DNA of 64,000 nucleotides from Xanthostigma xanthostigma (Eukaryota > Arthropoda > Insecta > Raphidioptera > Raphidiidae), in the NCBI GenBank assembly GCA_963575645.1, contig OY754468.1, forward strand, positions 47,999,665 through 48,063,664. The letters are read 5' to 3'. Shown here piece after piece: positions 34,171-45,344 of this stretch; position 1 is the stretch's first letter; each line of letters starts with the position of its first letter. The notes beneath the pieces were generated by a model. That model saw only the letters and a list, made by a program, of their open reading frames with translations. It was not told the DNA's origin and searched no databases. Both the position numbers and the translations under genes were made by a program.

Positions 34171-34491
34171 AGTACGCGCCACGGATCTAAAAGGTTCGGA
34201 AGTTAGTCACAAACAGCGTCGCAAAGGCATATTTTAGAGCCGTTGATACTCCCACCACCTCCCAGCTACCTGCACGGAACGTGCGCTCGTCGGTGATTGG
34301 CCGTGATCGCTCGTTGCCTTTGTCACTTGTCGCTTTCCTGCTTTAAAGTACAGTCGAGTACGCTATTGTCAAGTTGATATTGCTAGTTTAGTTTTGTTGA
34401 GCTGCAAGTTTGTAGTTTTTTAACAGACTGTACAAGTGCAAGCCCGCATTCGCATCTAACTTCCGAGCCTTTTAGATTCGTGGCGCGTATT
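34171..34491 (-). mobile_element. GCGCC-ended MITE (family E) copy 2
   Basis: Same ends and interior as 22919 but in the opposite orientation. It faces copy 3 across about 320 bp. Confidence 0.85.
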
Positions 34492-34810
34492 ATACGTTAT
34501 GTTTCTAGTGATGGTATGAGATACATGTAATGACGTACCTACTGTTTTTTGCTCGTATCTCATAAAAATAGTTGATTTTCATAGAATTTTCAAAGTTTTG
34601 GACAGTTGAATTTTGAGCAAGTTCACTTCTAATTTGTAAACTGAGTTGTATTTTAAAATTCTTACTATGGAAACGTTTATTTTACTTTTCGCACTAGTGC
34701 GAAATGGGTCATTTTGCTTTCGCTATACATGCATGAAAAATAGTTATTTTATATTATACCCGTCCAAAAATATTTGATAGTTCTTGGGCTATGATATAGG
34801 ACATAGATAT

Positions 34811-35131
34811 AATACGCGCCACGAATCTAAAAGGCTCGGAAGTTAGATGCGAATGCGGGCTTGCGCTTGTACAGTATGTTGAAAAACTACAAACTCGCAG
34901 CTCAACAAAACTAAAGTAACAATAACAACTTGACAATAACGTACTCGACTGTACTTTAAAGCAGGGAAGCGACAAGTGACAAAGGCAACGAGCGATCACG
35001 GCCAATCACCGACGAGCGCATGTTCCGTGCAGGTAGCTGGGAGGTGGTGGGAGTATCAACGGCTTTAAAATGTGCCTTTGCGACGCTGTTTGTGACTAAC
35101 TTTCGAACCTTTTAGATCCGTGGCGCGTATT
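34811..35131 (+). mobile_element. GCGCC-ended MITE (family E) copy 3
   Basis: AATACGCGCCACGAATCT to GATCCGTGGCGCGTATT. Flanked by ATAT/ATAC, so a TA-rich target is likely. Confidence 0.85.
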
Positions 35132-36101
35132 ATACACCGTTTCACGTGCACTGTTTTTAATTCTTGTAGGACAAACCTATATTGGTAGATGTCTAGTAGG
35201 TACGTATATCTAGAAATTCAGGGGACACAATGAAACCATTATTTAATGAAAATGTTGTAAATTAAAACAAGAACAATGGTTGACATCCGAACCAAATACG
35301 GAATCGATACTGTTGTAGCAGTTTCCAGAGGTCAGTCCCATATTTGGACTGTGCAGGACATAGCTTAAACTGCGAATTTGAATACAAAAAACGTTTTATT
35401 TAAAATAGAAACACCTTCAAAAATTCCATTTTAAAAGAGAAAAAATACCTGAATTTGAGGTCTGTGCCAATTAAATAAACGTATATGTTTAACAAGTTTT
35501 ATTTTTCATTTTTAGTGTAACTTGTATATTAATTATTAACCGACATCTTTCAGTATGTTTGATCACTAAACTAGAAAAAAAGCTATACTGAATCGATTTA
35601 AGTACAAAATTTATCAACCCAATTTTGATGGTTCTTTCACTGTGACCTAATTTGAAAAAAAATCGTCTAAATCGGTCAGTAGTTTCTTCGAAGCTCCACA
35701 AAGATATTAAAACATTTGAACAATATTTTACATACGTGCTTGTCGAATTGATAACCTCCTTTTTTGAAATAGGTCAATAAATTATGGCGTATCTGATCGC
35801 ACTGTATTTTGAAGCTTTGAGGTAAGTCGCCCTCTGGGCTGTCTTTCGTAGAAACATTTTAATTATTCCTCGAAAATGTTCGAGAAGAAACAGTAATATT
35901 TTTGATAGAGAGCAGACCAATCGCAGGTCGCTATAATTTCTCAGTCCTTCCTCTTTGATGAAGAGCAAAGCAATCACAGGTTAAATATAATTTCTCTCCA
36001 TCTCGCTATTTAATTCAGATCAGATCAATTGCAAGCCGCTGTGTTCACATTTTCCTTCTCTTTGATGCAGAGGGGATCAGTCCACAAGTTGGTATGATTT
36101 T
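35132..36101. other. no gene recognised
   Basis: Short frames only. Some stretches (35600-35700) read like the low-complexity body of a decayed element, but no ends are visible. Confidence 0.45.
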
Positions 36102-36312
36102 TGACGTGATAACGTCTTATAAATTGATGAAACACCAGCTGCACGCACGAAAAAGTGTAACGTTCCTAACGTTCCGCCTGACCCTGTGCGTGCAAGCGAG
36201 AGCGCAGTAGGCTTCGGCCAAAGTTTGACAGCTACTAAAATTTAGGTTATGTATTACGGAATACGTTATCACGTAAAACTATCGTCCGTAAACCGACTTT
36301 ACAGACAACCAA
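36102..36312 (-). repeat. GATAACGT-family repeat, copy 3 (compact)
   Basis: A compact copy running from TTGACGTGATAACGTC to GACTTTACAGACAACCAA. It shows that the two halves of the family are contiguous. Confidence 0.65.
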
Positions 36313-36584
36313 TTTTTATCTCTTTCTTTGGTGCAGAACATATTTATATAATAATTATTATTAATTACTATATGAAGCATCGGCAATTTACTCAATGTGC
36401 GTTGAGGGAATGTAACAAAGCGTATCGAAAATATATCTGTGAAGTAATATAATTGCTTGGTTATTCCACAATATATATTTTATTCCTAATATATATATTA
36501 GCATTGAGCAAAGAGCATATATCTCTTTATCAAAAGTCTTATGTCTTTATATCTATGGCGTTAGCCAATCAGAACCAACGAGTT

Positions 36585-36695
36585 CTTATACAACTTAAAA
36601 AAAGACAGAAGTATATGCTTGCACCCTAATAGTTTGATTGCGATTTTATTCCTATGCTCGGTATATAGTAAAAGTATATGATATACCTACGTATA
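36585..36695. repeat. about 100-bp dispersed repeat, copy 2
   Basis: Reverse complement of about 7466-7565, sharing AAAAAAAGACAGAAGTATAT and TTGATTGCGATTTTATTCCT with small changes. Confidence 0.5.
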
Positions 36696-37092
36696 TCTAT
36701 TTTATGTAGAGAGGACCAAAATCAGTGTTTCTATTTCGTATCCAGGAATTTTTTGAAAAGAGCCTCCGGTCTACCTCATCTTAAATGTGTCATGACATTT
36801 GAAAAAAGATTTAATGGAATATAAAATCAAAAAATGAAAAAATAAAAAAACGCCTACATAAGAACATAAAAAGCTATTTAAAAATACGACAACGTTACAA
36901 CATAATAACATTTTTGAAATGTAAAATGTAATGACATGATTTTATTTTTCAAGCTTCTTTATTATTATTCGTTCACAATGTTAACATTTTCTTCTAGATT
37001 TTTAAATACGTTTCCAATATCGATCTAAAATTGGAAATAAATGAACGTAGTTTGGTTCTTGTCAAAATCGGTCAACACATTTGGCTGTCATC

Positions 37093-37481
37093 CAGCGTTG
37101 CCAGACGTCCCGATTTTGGCGGGATGTCCCGATATTTAAATCAAAATTAAATGTCCCGCGCGGGACAGGCTCAGTCCCGCTTTTCGGGGATAACTTATTC
37201 TGAAGACGAATAAGACTCAACTATTTAACGATATAGGGTAAATCTGATTTAAATTAATATTATACTTATTTTTATTAAAATACATTTTCTATGGCTATTT
37301 TTGCTATCTATTGTCACGTAAACGTAATTTTAATTCAAATAAAAAGATAAATATTTGAAAACTTCTGATTGTATGTATATGTTTTTTACTATGTCCCGCT
37401 TTTGACGAAAGAATCCCGCTGTTTTCACTGAAAGAGTTCTTTCCAAAATCCCGACTTGGCAAAAAAAAACTGGCAACGTTG
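37093..37481. mobile_element. hAT MITE (CAGCGTTGCCAG ends), copy 2
   Basis: Exact 8-bp duplication CTGTCATC at 37085-37092 and 37482-37489. Ends CAGCGTTGCCAG and CTGGCAACGTTG. Confidence 0.92.
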
Positions 37482-37489
37482 CTGTCATC

Positions 37490-38639
37490 GTAGGAACAAA
37501 AAAAACAAACAATATCAAATATCGATCACTTCACTCGCTCAATCAAATTATATTTTATAGTGAGGGTTTTAATATAATAAATTCATTTTTTAATTACAAC
37601 TTTGAAAATAATCTTATATTAAAATGAAGATCTATGTTATAAAAAATACTATTAACTGAAAAATTTGATTAAGCTCTTATTTGAGACAGTTATAAATTGA
37701 TTATCTTTGACACGTGTAGCTACTACGGCACAAACACCGAAAGATGTCAGTGGCGTGCTCGCCAATAAGGGATAGATTTGTGGAGTAATAAATGATTTAT
37801 AATTTTGAATATTTTTAACATTTCTGATTTGACTATAGTATAACAAAGTTGGAATATAAACATTAAACATGTAAAGGTAATTTGTTCTATTTGCAGCCTA
37901 GAAAAAAAAATAAACAAAAGTGGGATCTTTTATTCAGTTAGTTTTTAACTATATGTGATGATACGCTAAATGATGATATTTTACTATTATAATTACATTA
38001 AAAAAACCCCCAAGGGATTTTTGGCGAAAGCGTCTCATAACATTTTTATAGGAGTTTAAAACTTTTACTGTTTTAAGTAATTTAATCTTACGAAATTTAC
38101 TTTAAGGCTGTGCGCGGGAAGGGGGGGTCCAGGGGGGAGTTCAAAGATTTTAGTGTTTTAAGTCATTTATTCAGATGCACACACACACACACACACCAAC
38201 ACACACCCCCACACCGTTAAAGCAAAATTCGTACGAATAAATGATTAAAAACAGTAAAAACATAAAAATTTTATGGTAGTTCACTTATGAAACGGTTTTT
38301 CTTAGGAATTTAATAAAGTATAATGTTAATAAAAGGGCCTTATATTTAATTTAAAAAAATGACATATTTTCACCGTCTGTAAAACGAGATATTCACAATC
38401 AAAATGTGCACATGCCGGAGATAGTATACCACATAATATAAAGAAAACGAGTACATTCCAGAATATCTGGAAAACGGTCTTTAGTATATTTTTTAATATA
38501 TATTTTTTTTTTCACTGTTTTGTTAAAAAAATATATTTTTAAAAATAAAAATATTTCTATGGTAGGTACTTGCAATTGCAATTGGATAGATATGTATCTG
38601 TATATTAAAGCTTAGATGGATTGGGTAGTCTCTTACAAA
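37490..38639. other. no gene recognised
   Basis: AT-rich, with the CA microsatellite as the only structured feature. Confidence 0.5.
38176..38216. repeat. (CA)n microsatellite with C-rich interruption
   Basis: A CACACA run is followed by AACACACACCCCCACACC. Confidence 0.85.
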
Positions 38640-39083
38640 AATGCACGGAGAATCTCTAACTGGGTACGCTATATTGTCTACGACTGTCGCGAGTGAACTA
38701 CCTCAACGCACGCTACTGATATCGAGAGCGTCGCTACGGAGATAAGTTCGTTCTGTCATCGGCTACACAACGGATCCATGCTGTCATAACTTTCAGTAGC
38801 TTATTGACTACCGTTGTATGAGGTGCATACGTTACGCGAGAGTGGTCGCGTTTTCTTTAGTTCGTAGTTCGAATAGCTCAACGCGCGTTCTTTTGTAAAT
38901 TCAAGTTTAACGATCTAGTTTATGAAAAAAATATTATCAATTCGAAAATATCTAACTGTAAAAATGTACTTTTATTAACAATTGGAAAAGTTTTGTTTTT
39001 TAAAAATAATAATTATTGTTTATATACAGTGTTTTGTTTTTGTCTCGACTACAGTTGAAAGTTTTCGAACCAGAAGATTAAGG
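38640..39083 (+). promoter_or_regulatory. CpG-rich tract followed by a splice donor: candidate promoter/first exon
   Basis: From 38640 to 38900 the sequence is much richer in GC and CpG than its surroundings and matches no repeat family in the window. A possible initiator (TTCAGT) is near 38800. A good donor, AAG then GTATGT, lies at about 39081-39088. It would suit an untranslated first exon of a gene whose coding exons lie to the right, beyond what I can find. It could instead be a degraded element. Confidence 0.25.
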
Positions 39084-39941
39084 TATGTCGAAACTGTCAT
39101 TACTGATTTGTGTGTTTTGTTTTGTTTTTTATGCAAGTGTATCTAGGATCTAGGAATAAATATATTTTGGATCAGTGCCCGTTGATTGAAATTTTTATGT
39201 AAATTTAATTTTGCACAATTTTTGTAATTCAAAATCTTTTTTAATTATATATTGTATTGTACCCTCGTTTTTAAATTTTTGATCATTTTTATCGGAATAC
39301 TTGCTGACAGTGTTATTTCGAATATCTACATAATAATTTCAAATGTATGCAATAAACTAGTTGTAATATTATAAGAGCGTATTTAAAAAACATTTTTTGT
39401 AGTCGCTTATTTGTTCTGAAGCGTCCATAATTTATAATATTTATCTAATATAAGAGTTGACACAATCATTGAATTATTTTTCAAGCTACGTTAAATTTTA
39501 CTAAAACTTTTGTAATGGCCGTAACAAAATATATAATGAAAATCTCCGGAATCACTGCACCTATTTGAAAAATTATTTGACCATTATTTAGAACTAGCGG
39601 TCCCGCCCGGTTTCACCCGGGTGCAAAAGAAAAAATGAGGAAGGGAGGGACATGAGTACGCACATTCATAAGTTTATAGAGATGAATGTTGTGTCCAAAT
39701 TTCATGACGATCGGAGTTACCGTTCAAAAGTTTTTGTCGATAAAAAGCAGTAATTATATACTTTTTATAAGAAATAATTTTTTTTTAATATAATAAATAT
39801 TTAATTGAAAACACTGTAGGAAAATTATTTTTATATAAGTACATATAGTTGTAATAGTTTTCAAATGAGCTATTAATTAGATTTATTTAATTTTAATTAA
39901 TCGTAAATAAAATTAAAATAAATTTAAATGTAAGAAAGTAA

Positions 39942-40103
39942 GGTAAAATTTTACTTATTCGTCGCTTTCGATTTATGGAACGCACTTTAACTACCTTAGC
40001 TATTACTTTAGTAATAGTTAACTATTAACTATTACTTTAGTAATAGTTAAGGTGCGTTCTAAATTTGCCATAATCGAAAGCGACGAATAAGTAAAACTTT
40101 ACC
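39942..40103. mobile_element. 162-bp MITE with 8-bp TSD GAAAGTAA, nested in a Helitron
   Basis: GAAAGTAA at 39934-39941 and 40104-40111 is an exact duplication. Inverted ends start GGTAAAATTTTACTTATTCG. The centre carries repeated CTATTACTTTAGTAATAG. The TSD length fits hAT, though the ends do not start with the usual CA. Confidence 0.88.
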
Positions 40104-40145
40104 GAAAGTAATGTAAAAAATAAAAAAAATAAAAAATATAATATT

Positions 40146-40218
40146 CGCCCAACGTGGGGCTCGAACCCACGACCCTGATGTTGATAGTCACGTACTCTAC
40201 CGACTGAGCCAGCCGGGC
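40146..40218 (-). pseudogene. tRNA-Lys-derived sequence in a Helitron
   Basis: An intact 7-bp acceptor stem (GCCCGGC with GTTGGGC, two G-T pairs) and T-arm GTGGGTTCGAGCCCCAC. The anticodon stem does not pair, and the loop CTATCAA would give anticodon ATC. It derives from tRNA-Lys by overall similarity and is not expected to be functional. Confidence 0.7.
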
Positions 40219-40789
40219 TTCTGAATGTGCAACGCTAATATTGGTATATTTAGTTACGGCATTTCACCTAAATAGAAGCTCATTTTTGAGATATATTTTG
40301 CAACATTTTTCATTTATGCTCCGCTTCTAATGGTCGTAGCGTAATATTATATAGCCTATAGCCTTCCTCGATAAATGGGCTATTCGACAAAAATTTTTTT
40401 TCAATTTGAACCAGTAGTTCCTGAGATTAGCGCGTTTAACCAAACAAACAAACAAACTCTTCAGCTTTATACATATAATTAGTATAGATAGATGAAAATA
40501 CATAGATTTCAATAATTCACTAATTAATCCTATAATGTTTCATTTCTATAGGATTGTTAAAAGACTAAATGAACTAGCTTTGTACACGAAGTATCTGTAA
40601 GTAGATTTTGTTCTTTGAAAAAAGTTTATGTCTATCTTTAAGCTTTTTGTAAAAAACTTTTATTTAATAATCCTCTGGTAACAAGAAGTCATTTTATAAA
40701 GTAACTAGGCGATGAAATTTAATGATCAGGTTATTAATTTCTTTTAAATGTCACATTACATGCTACTCGCACTTGTCTGTCTTTTTTTA

Positions 40790-41170
40790 GAGGGGTGTGC
40801 TTTGAAAAAAATGCAAAAATCGAATTCTCTTATATACTTTTGAAATTGAGAATGCTTACTGAAAAAATTACGTTGAATTCAATGAGCGTAAGCAAACGTC
40901 TGTATCTCTTTTAGTTTGGAAACTACGGCCATTCGAAGGTTTTATCCGATTTTCTGAAAACTACTTATAAACGCAAATAACTTCTAAACCAAAATACTTA
41001 CATACGGACGTTTGTTTGTGCTCATTAGATTCAGCGTATTTTTTCTATAAGCATGATGATTTTGCAAAAGTTCCGACAGATTTCGGTTTTCGTCAAAAAT
41101 CGCATTTTTTTGAAAAAATTGAAAAAATCGAATTCTTCAATATACTTTTGAAATTGAGAATACTTACAGA
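40790..41170 (+). repeat. dispersed segment of the 318-bp repeat
   Basis: Shares GAAACTACGGCCATTCGAAG and TTTTGCAAAAGTTCCGACAG with the array at 32792. It runs straight into a GATAACGT-family copy. Confidence 0.7.
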
Positions 41171-41176
41171 AAAAAA

Positions 41177-41827
41177 TTGGTTGTCTGTAAAGTCGGTTTA
41201 CGGACGATAGTTTTACGTGATAACGTATTCCGTAATACATAACCTAAACCTCCCAAAATTTGGTTTCAATCCGCTTATCCTTGGTGTCGGAATGATAAGA
41301 AATGTCAAAAGTGACGTTTGCAACTGTCAAAGTATTATGTTCTAATAATAATTAGTTATTCCAATACTTAACTTAGAAGGCGTTGCATTTCACAAAATAC
41401 TAATGTCAAAAAATTGAATTAAACATTAGAAATGCAGCCGTTTTCATGTTAAGACAAGACATACGTTATCTTCTAATTTCCATGTACGGCAAACAAAGAC
41501 GACCGACCGCGTCGCGCCATGCATTAGACAACATTGCATTTATACAGCTATTTTTCTATATAAATTTGTATAAAAAAACTGTTTAGGCAAATTCTGTTAT
41601 ACGAAATCTATGTAAAATGTTCTCCTCTTTCGTTTAAGACTGGTTTCAAACCGATCTGATTTAAATTGAGCGAGAAATTAGCAAAAAGCACGCACAGGGT
41701 CAGGCGGAACGTTACGCGTTACGAACGTTAGGATTTAGGAACGTTACACTTTTTCGTGCATGCAGCCGGTGTTTTATCAATTTATAAGATTGGTGATTCA
41801 TCAATTTATAAGACGTTATCACGTCAA
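41177..41827 (+). repeat. GATAACGT-family repeat, copy 4, interrupted
   Basis: The left end (TTGGTTGTCTGTAAAGTCGG) is at 41177 and the right part (CACGCACAGGGTCAGGCGGA to ATAAGACGTTATCACGTC) at 41690-41827, with about 440 bp of unrelated sequence between. Confidence 0.55.
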
Positions 41828-42985
41828 AAATTAAATTGAATTCAATGAGCGTAAGCAAACGTCTGTTAATTTTTATTAAATAACGGTGCGGATCCGTCAG
41901 GGCGCGAGTTCTACTCGCACTTGTCCGTCTATTATAATATGTACTCTATTCTATTTCTATATTGAACGTGTCTTGTGCCGCTATTATCTAAATTGAATTT
42001 TCAAACATTTCAATTTCAAAACTCGTTCGTCTATTGTCAACTGTTTATTACGACCCTGCTTCCATAACACAATCGAAAGCTGCATACAAAGTGAGATAGT
42101 TATATAATAATTCTACACCAGTTGCTATGACGTGTACCTATTTGTGATTTTTAATTGGTTAGATTCAAAAAATGACAGTGAAAGACGAAAAGTAGTTCCA
42201 TTTTTTTCACGTATTTAGAGGAAATTTGTGAATAATCCGCAAAGTTTTTTTTTTTTGAACGTCAAATTTTAGCGTTTTCTATGACTTAAAAAAAAAAATT
42301 CAAAATTTGGGTGCATAGTGTTATCGAACTGGACCCTACGAGATTATATTAATAAAAAATAATAATTCGTGACTTTATGGGATTAATTATTACAAAAATA
42401 TGCGTTATGCACATTTCTGGAGTATTATTTTTTGAAAATATTCTGTAGTGCAATTTCAGGATTATTCAATTGAAAAAAAGTATAATCCCGAATAAATACA
42501 TTAAAATTATACCCGAGTTGTATACAGAGATATTTAAATATCTTTGGTTGTATACGACAGTTTTTGCACGTAATTCCTATAAAATAGTTGATTTTTACTT
42601 TGAAAAACGGGATATTTTTAACATTTTTGACAGTTCAATTGTGTAACAAACTTCCTTTTATTAAGTTGTTTACGAAAACTATCGCTGATGTTTTTCCTAT
42701 ATACAACAAATATTCTGATTATAATAAATAGTTTTAGAAATACAGAAATATGTTATTAATAATAAAATGTTATCTAAATTGTATTTTATAAAGATATTAT
42801 GTACATTCCAAACTTCACAACTGCTATGATATGTTTGTAGAACTATTATAGTAAATCACTGTGAGGGAACACTGAATCAGGCTCGGCCAGTGTCCAGCTT
42901 GAAGTCATTGAAGTAGGGGAAGACGACATTTGAAGCAAATATTTGCCAATGACTATTGGGCCAGGCTTGGCATGTGTCGCAGTTC
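41828..42985. other. no gene recognised; short GC-richer stretch at the right edge
   Basis: Mostly AT-rich. About 42855-42985 is GC-richer and, read on the minus strand, is open for about 45 codons (MSSSPTSMTSSWTLAEPDSV and onward) up to where the family A MITE is inserted. It could be an exon fragment. Unassigned. Confidence 0.3.
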
Positions 42986-43569
42986 TAGTCAGAGTGCCCG
43001 TCGGCAAAAATTTTACTGACAAATACTCTCCCCAAACTTTGTATATGGCTTCATTAGGCCTAGTCTGACACCTATTTCCTCTATGACTTTTTTTGATTTT
43101 GGGGCGTTTTCCCTCTAAGTTTTCCGAAACATGTCGTTTTGTGCGACATGTAAAAAATTTATAGATACTGTTTGTTTTTTTAATTGGGTAGCTTAAAAAC
43201 TTCAACCAAAACGCTAAAATAATGTTCTCTGACAAATAATATTTAATTTAATTAATTTTTTTATAGTCGTTTTTTCGATATATTCGAGGTGTCAGACATT
43301 TTAAATGGTTCATATTATTTGTCAGAGAACATTATTTTAGTGTTTTGGTTGAAGTTTTTAAGCTATCCAATTAAAAAAACAAACAGTATCTATAAATTTT
43401 TTACATGTCGTCAAAACGACATGTTTCGGAAAACTTAGAGGGAAAACGCCCCATAATCAAGAAAAGTCATAGAGGAAATAGGTGTCAGACTATAGGCTTA
43501 ATGAAGCCATATACAAAGTTTGTGGAGAGGAAGTGTAAGTAAAATTTTTGCCGATGGGCACTCTGACTA
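42986..43569. mobile_element. snapback MITE family A, most complete copy
   Basis: TA-GTCAGAGTGCCCGTCGGC to its complement at 43569, both arms close to full length around an AT-rich centre (43230-43270). This defines the family at about 584 bp. Confidence 0.85.
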
Positions 43570-43719
43570 TTATACTTAGTCTAATATTGAAAACTTAATT
43601 TATTATTTGAATAGTTATTATTAATAAAAAACATTAAGAATTTTGATAGAAAAAAAATAAAGTGGAAAATATATTTTTTGACAGATAACTATTTTAGGTT
43701 GGGAACTTACCTGTTGCAA

Positions 43720-43797
43720 CTAGGCCTAATGAAGCCATATACAAAGTTTGGGGAGAGTATTTGTCAGTAAAATTTTTGCTGACGGGCACTCTGACTA
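43720..43797. mobile_element. snapback MITE family A, end fragment
   Basis: The last 78 bp of a family A arm (CTAGGCCTAATGAAGCCATA to GGGCACTCTGACTA), 150 bp from the complete copy. Confidence 0.8.
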
Positions 43798-44336
43798 TTC
43801 CATCATACTTGGAGCCTAATCATTATACCGATAAATAAAGTTCCAAACCCACTGTTGCAAGCGACATTATTTTTTTTCTTTATAAAGGATTATGTGGGGA
43901 TTTTTAACTTTTTATTATTTTATATATATTTTTAGAAACCAATATTTCTGTGTTTCTTTAATGCGTAGGCTATTGGTGGGTGTCGTCTTTGTCTCTAAAT
44001 TAAAATTGGAGCTCTTCGATACAAACCTTTTTCAATATCGGGAATGCTCGCGTATGGACCGACACCTACGTTATTTCCGGGTTTTATTTGTTTAAGTTAA
44101 AACAAATGTGGATACATTAAAACAGCCTACGATCAATAAACGCATATTTAATGTGTAATAAATTTTCAAAGTGGTGTTGAGTGCAGCTGTTTTTGCGTTA
44201 CATAAATAGGTACTTTTTAACACTTAGAAGTACAATTCGTTTTATATCGTTCGACCCATATACTAATGGACCGTTCAAGTTCAGTCGTGCCGCGTAACTG
44301 ATATATACTGATTTAGTATCTACTGATTAAAAAAAT

Positions 44337-44381
44337 AAAGACGGGTTGCACTCCGGGAGTGCCGGCATAAGTGAAAATTTG

Positions 44382-44415
<34 letters not shown>

Positions 44416-44781
44416 CACTGCCGAAGCAAGTACGGTAGACGTGCCTCAACAACTCGTATATATACTTAGCGTTACTCAGAAATTCACTACTAGTGAGAAT
44501 CGTTTTTACAAACATTTGATTTAGTCAAAATATATTCATTAAATCAAAAAACTGTTTCTTGCATTTGAAAGACAATTGCTTACTCCATTAAAATATGTGA
44601 TTACATTTTGTATTTATTTTAAAATAGCTAAGCAAAAAAAACAAAAAAGTTTTCGTCTTACGAATTTTGTCTTACGCATTTTCGATCAGGTCTTACGAAT
44701 TTGGTCTTACGAATTTTCAATCTGAATCTGACGCGAGTTTAACATTTTTTACCCATTACAAAAAAAGTGTACAACGCCGCT
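44337..44781. repeat. AACCCGTC-ended repeat, copy 2
   Basis: From AAGACGGGTTGCACTCCGGG to GTACAACGCCGCTAAAG. It runs directly into the X-box repeat at 44782. Confidence 0.6.
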
Positions 44782-45005
44782 AAAGAAATAAACTAGTTAG
44801 GCATGCTTTGATTAATTTTTACATGACGTGGATTATTCTGTAGGTAACCATGGCAACGAATAGCAAATATCATATTGAATACTAATCATTACCCGCGTCA
44901 CCTCACACGATATCAGAAATTTTATTTTCTTTATTATATAATCAAATGTCAACATTTTTGAAGTTTGAATGGTCCCGTCGCCCAATTGGCTGGAATTTTT
45001 CACCC
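44782..45005 (+). repeat. X-box-bearing repeat, copy 1
   Basis: Closely similar, inverted, to 62771-62994. Carries TGACGTGG (CRE-like), GTAACCATGGCAAC (consensus X-box, 44844-44857), GCGTCAC and CCCAATTGGCTGG (CCAAT box) in order. Confidence 0.65.
44844..44857. promoter_or_regulatory. consensus X-box in a repeat
   Basis: GTAACC-AT-GGCAAC fits the RFX consensus exactly, and the equivalent site is kept in the second repeat copy (62916-62929). Confidence 0.55.
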
Positions 45006-45344
45006 AGTCGGTGAATATGAAATAGTTTGTTCGGATGATGACTAAAAACGACAATTTGTGAAATCAATAGGTATACTTTTTCGACGCAAATTAAATTTAG
45101 ATTTTATTAGAGCGTTACACAAGACTGTTAACACAGGCAGCAGTTAAGCGAATGGCTGATTACTTGATTTATCTATGAGAGTTCACAGCTAGGGTTCATT
45201 CAAATACATACCACAGCCAAATGCCAATTATATTGTAAATACATAATAACTATTAAAATTAAACGATTATGAAGTTTCACTACAAAACAACAGATAGATT
45301 TTATATTATGCAACAGCAGGGGGCCACTAATAGAAGATTGTATA

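Larger units (their letters stand above)
39594..40488 (-). mobile_element. Helitron family 1 copy carrying a nested hAT-type MITE
   Basis: Minus strand from near the 5' TCTATAC...AATATA-type start to the CTAG end at 39594-39597. It includes the tRNA-Lys-derived segment (40146-40218) and an insertion at 39942-40103. Confidence 0.85.

Noticed and set aside
40146-40218. A functional tRNA gene
   Set aside because: The anticodon stem does not pair, the nominal anticodon does not match the tRNA-Lys body, and the same segment recurs inside two other Helitron copies.
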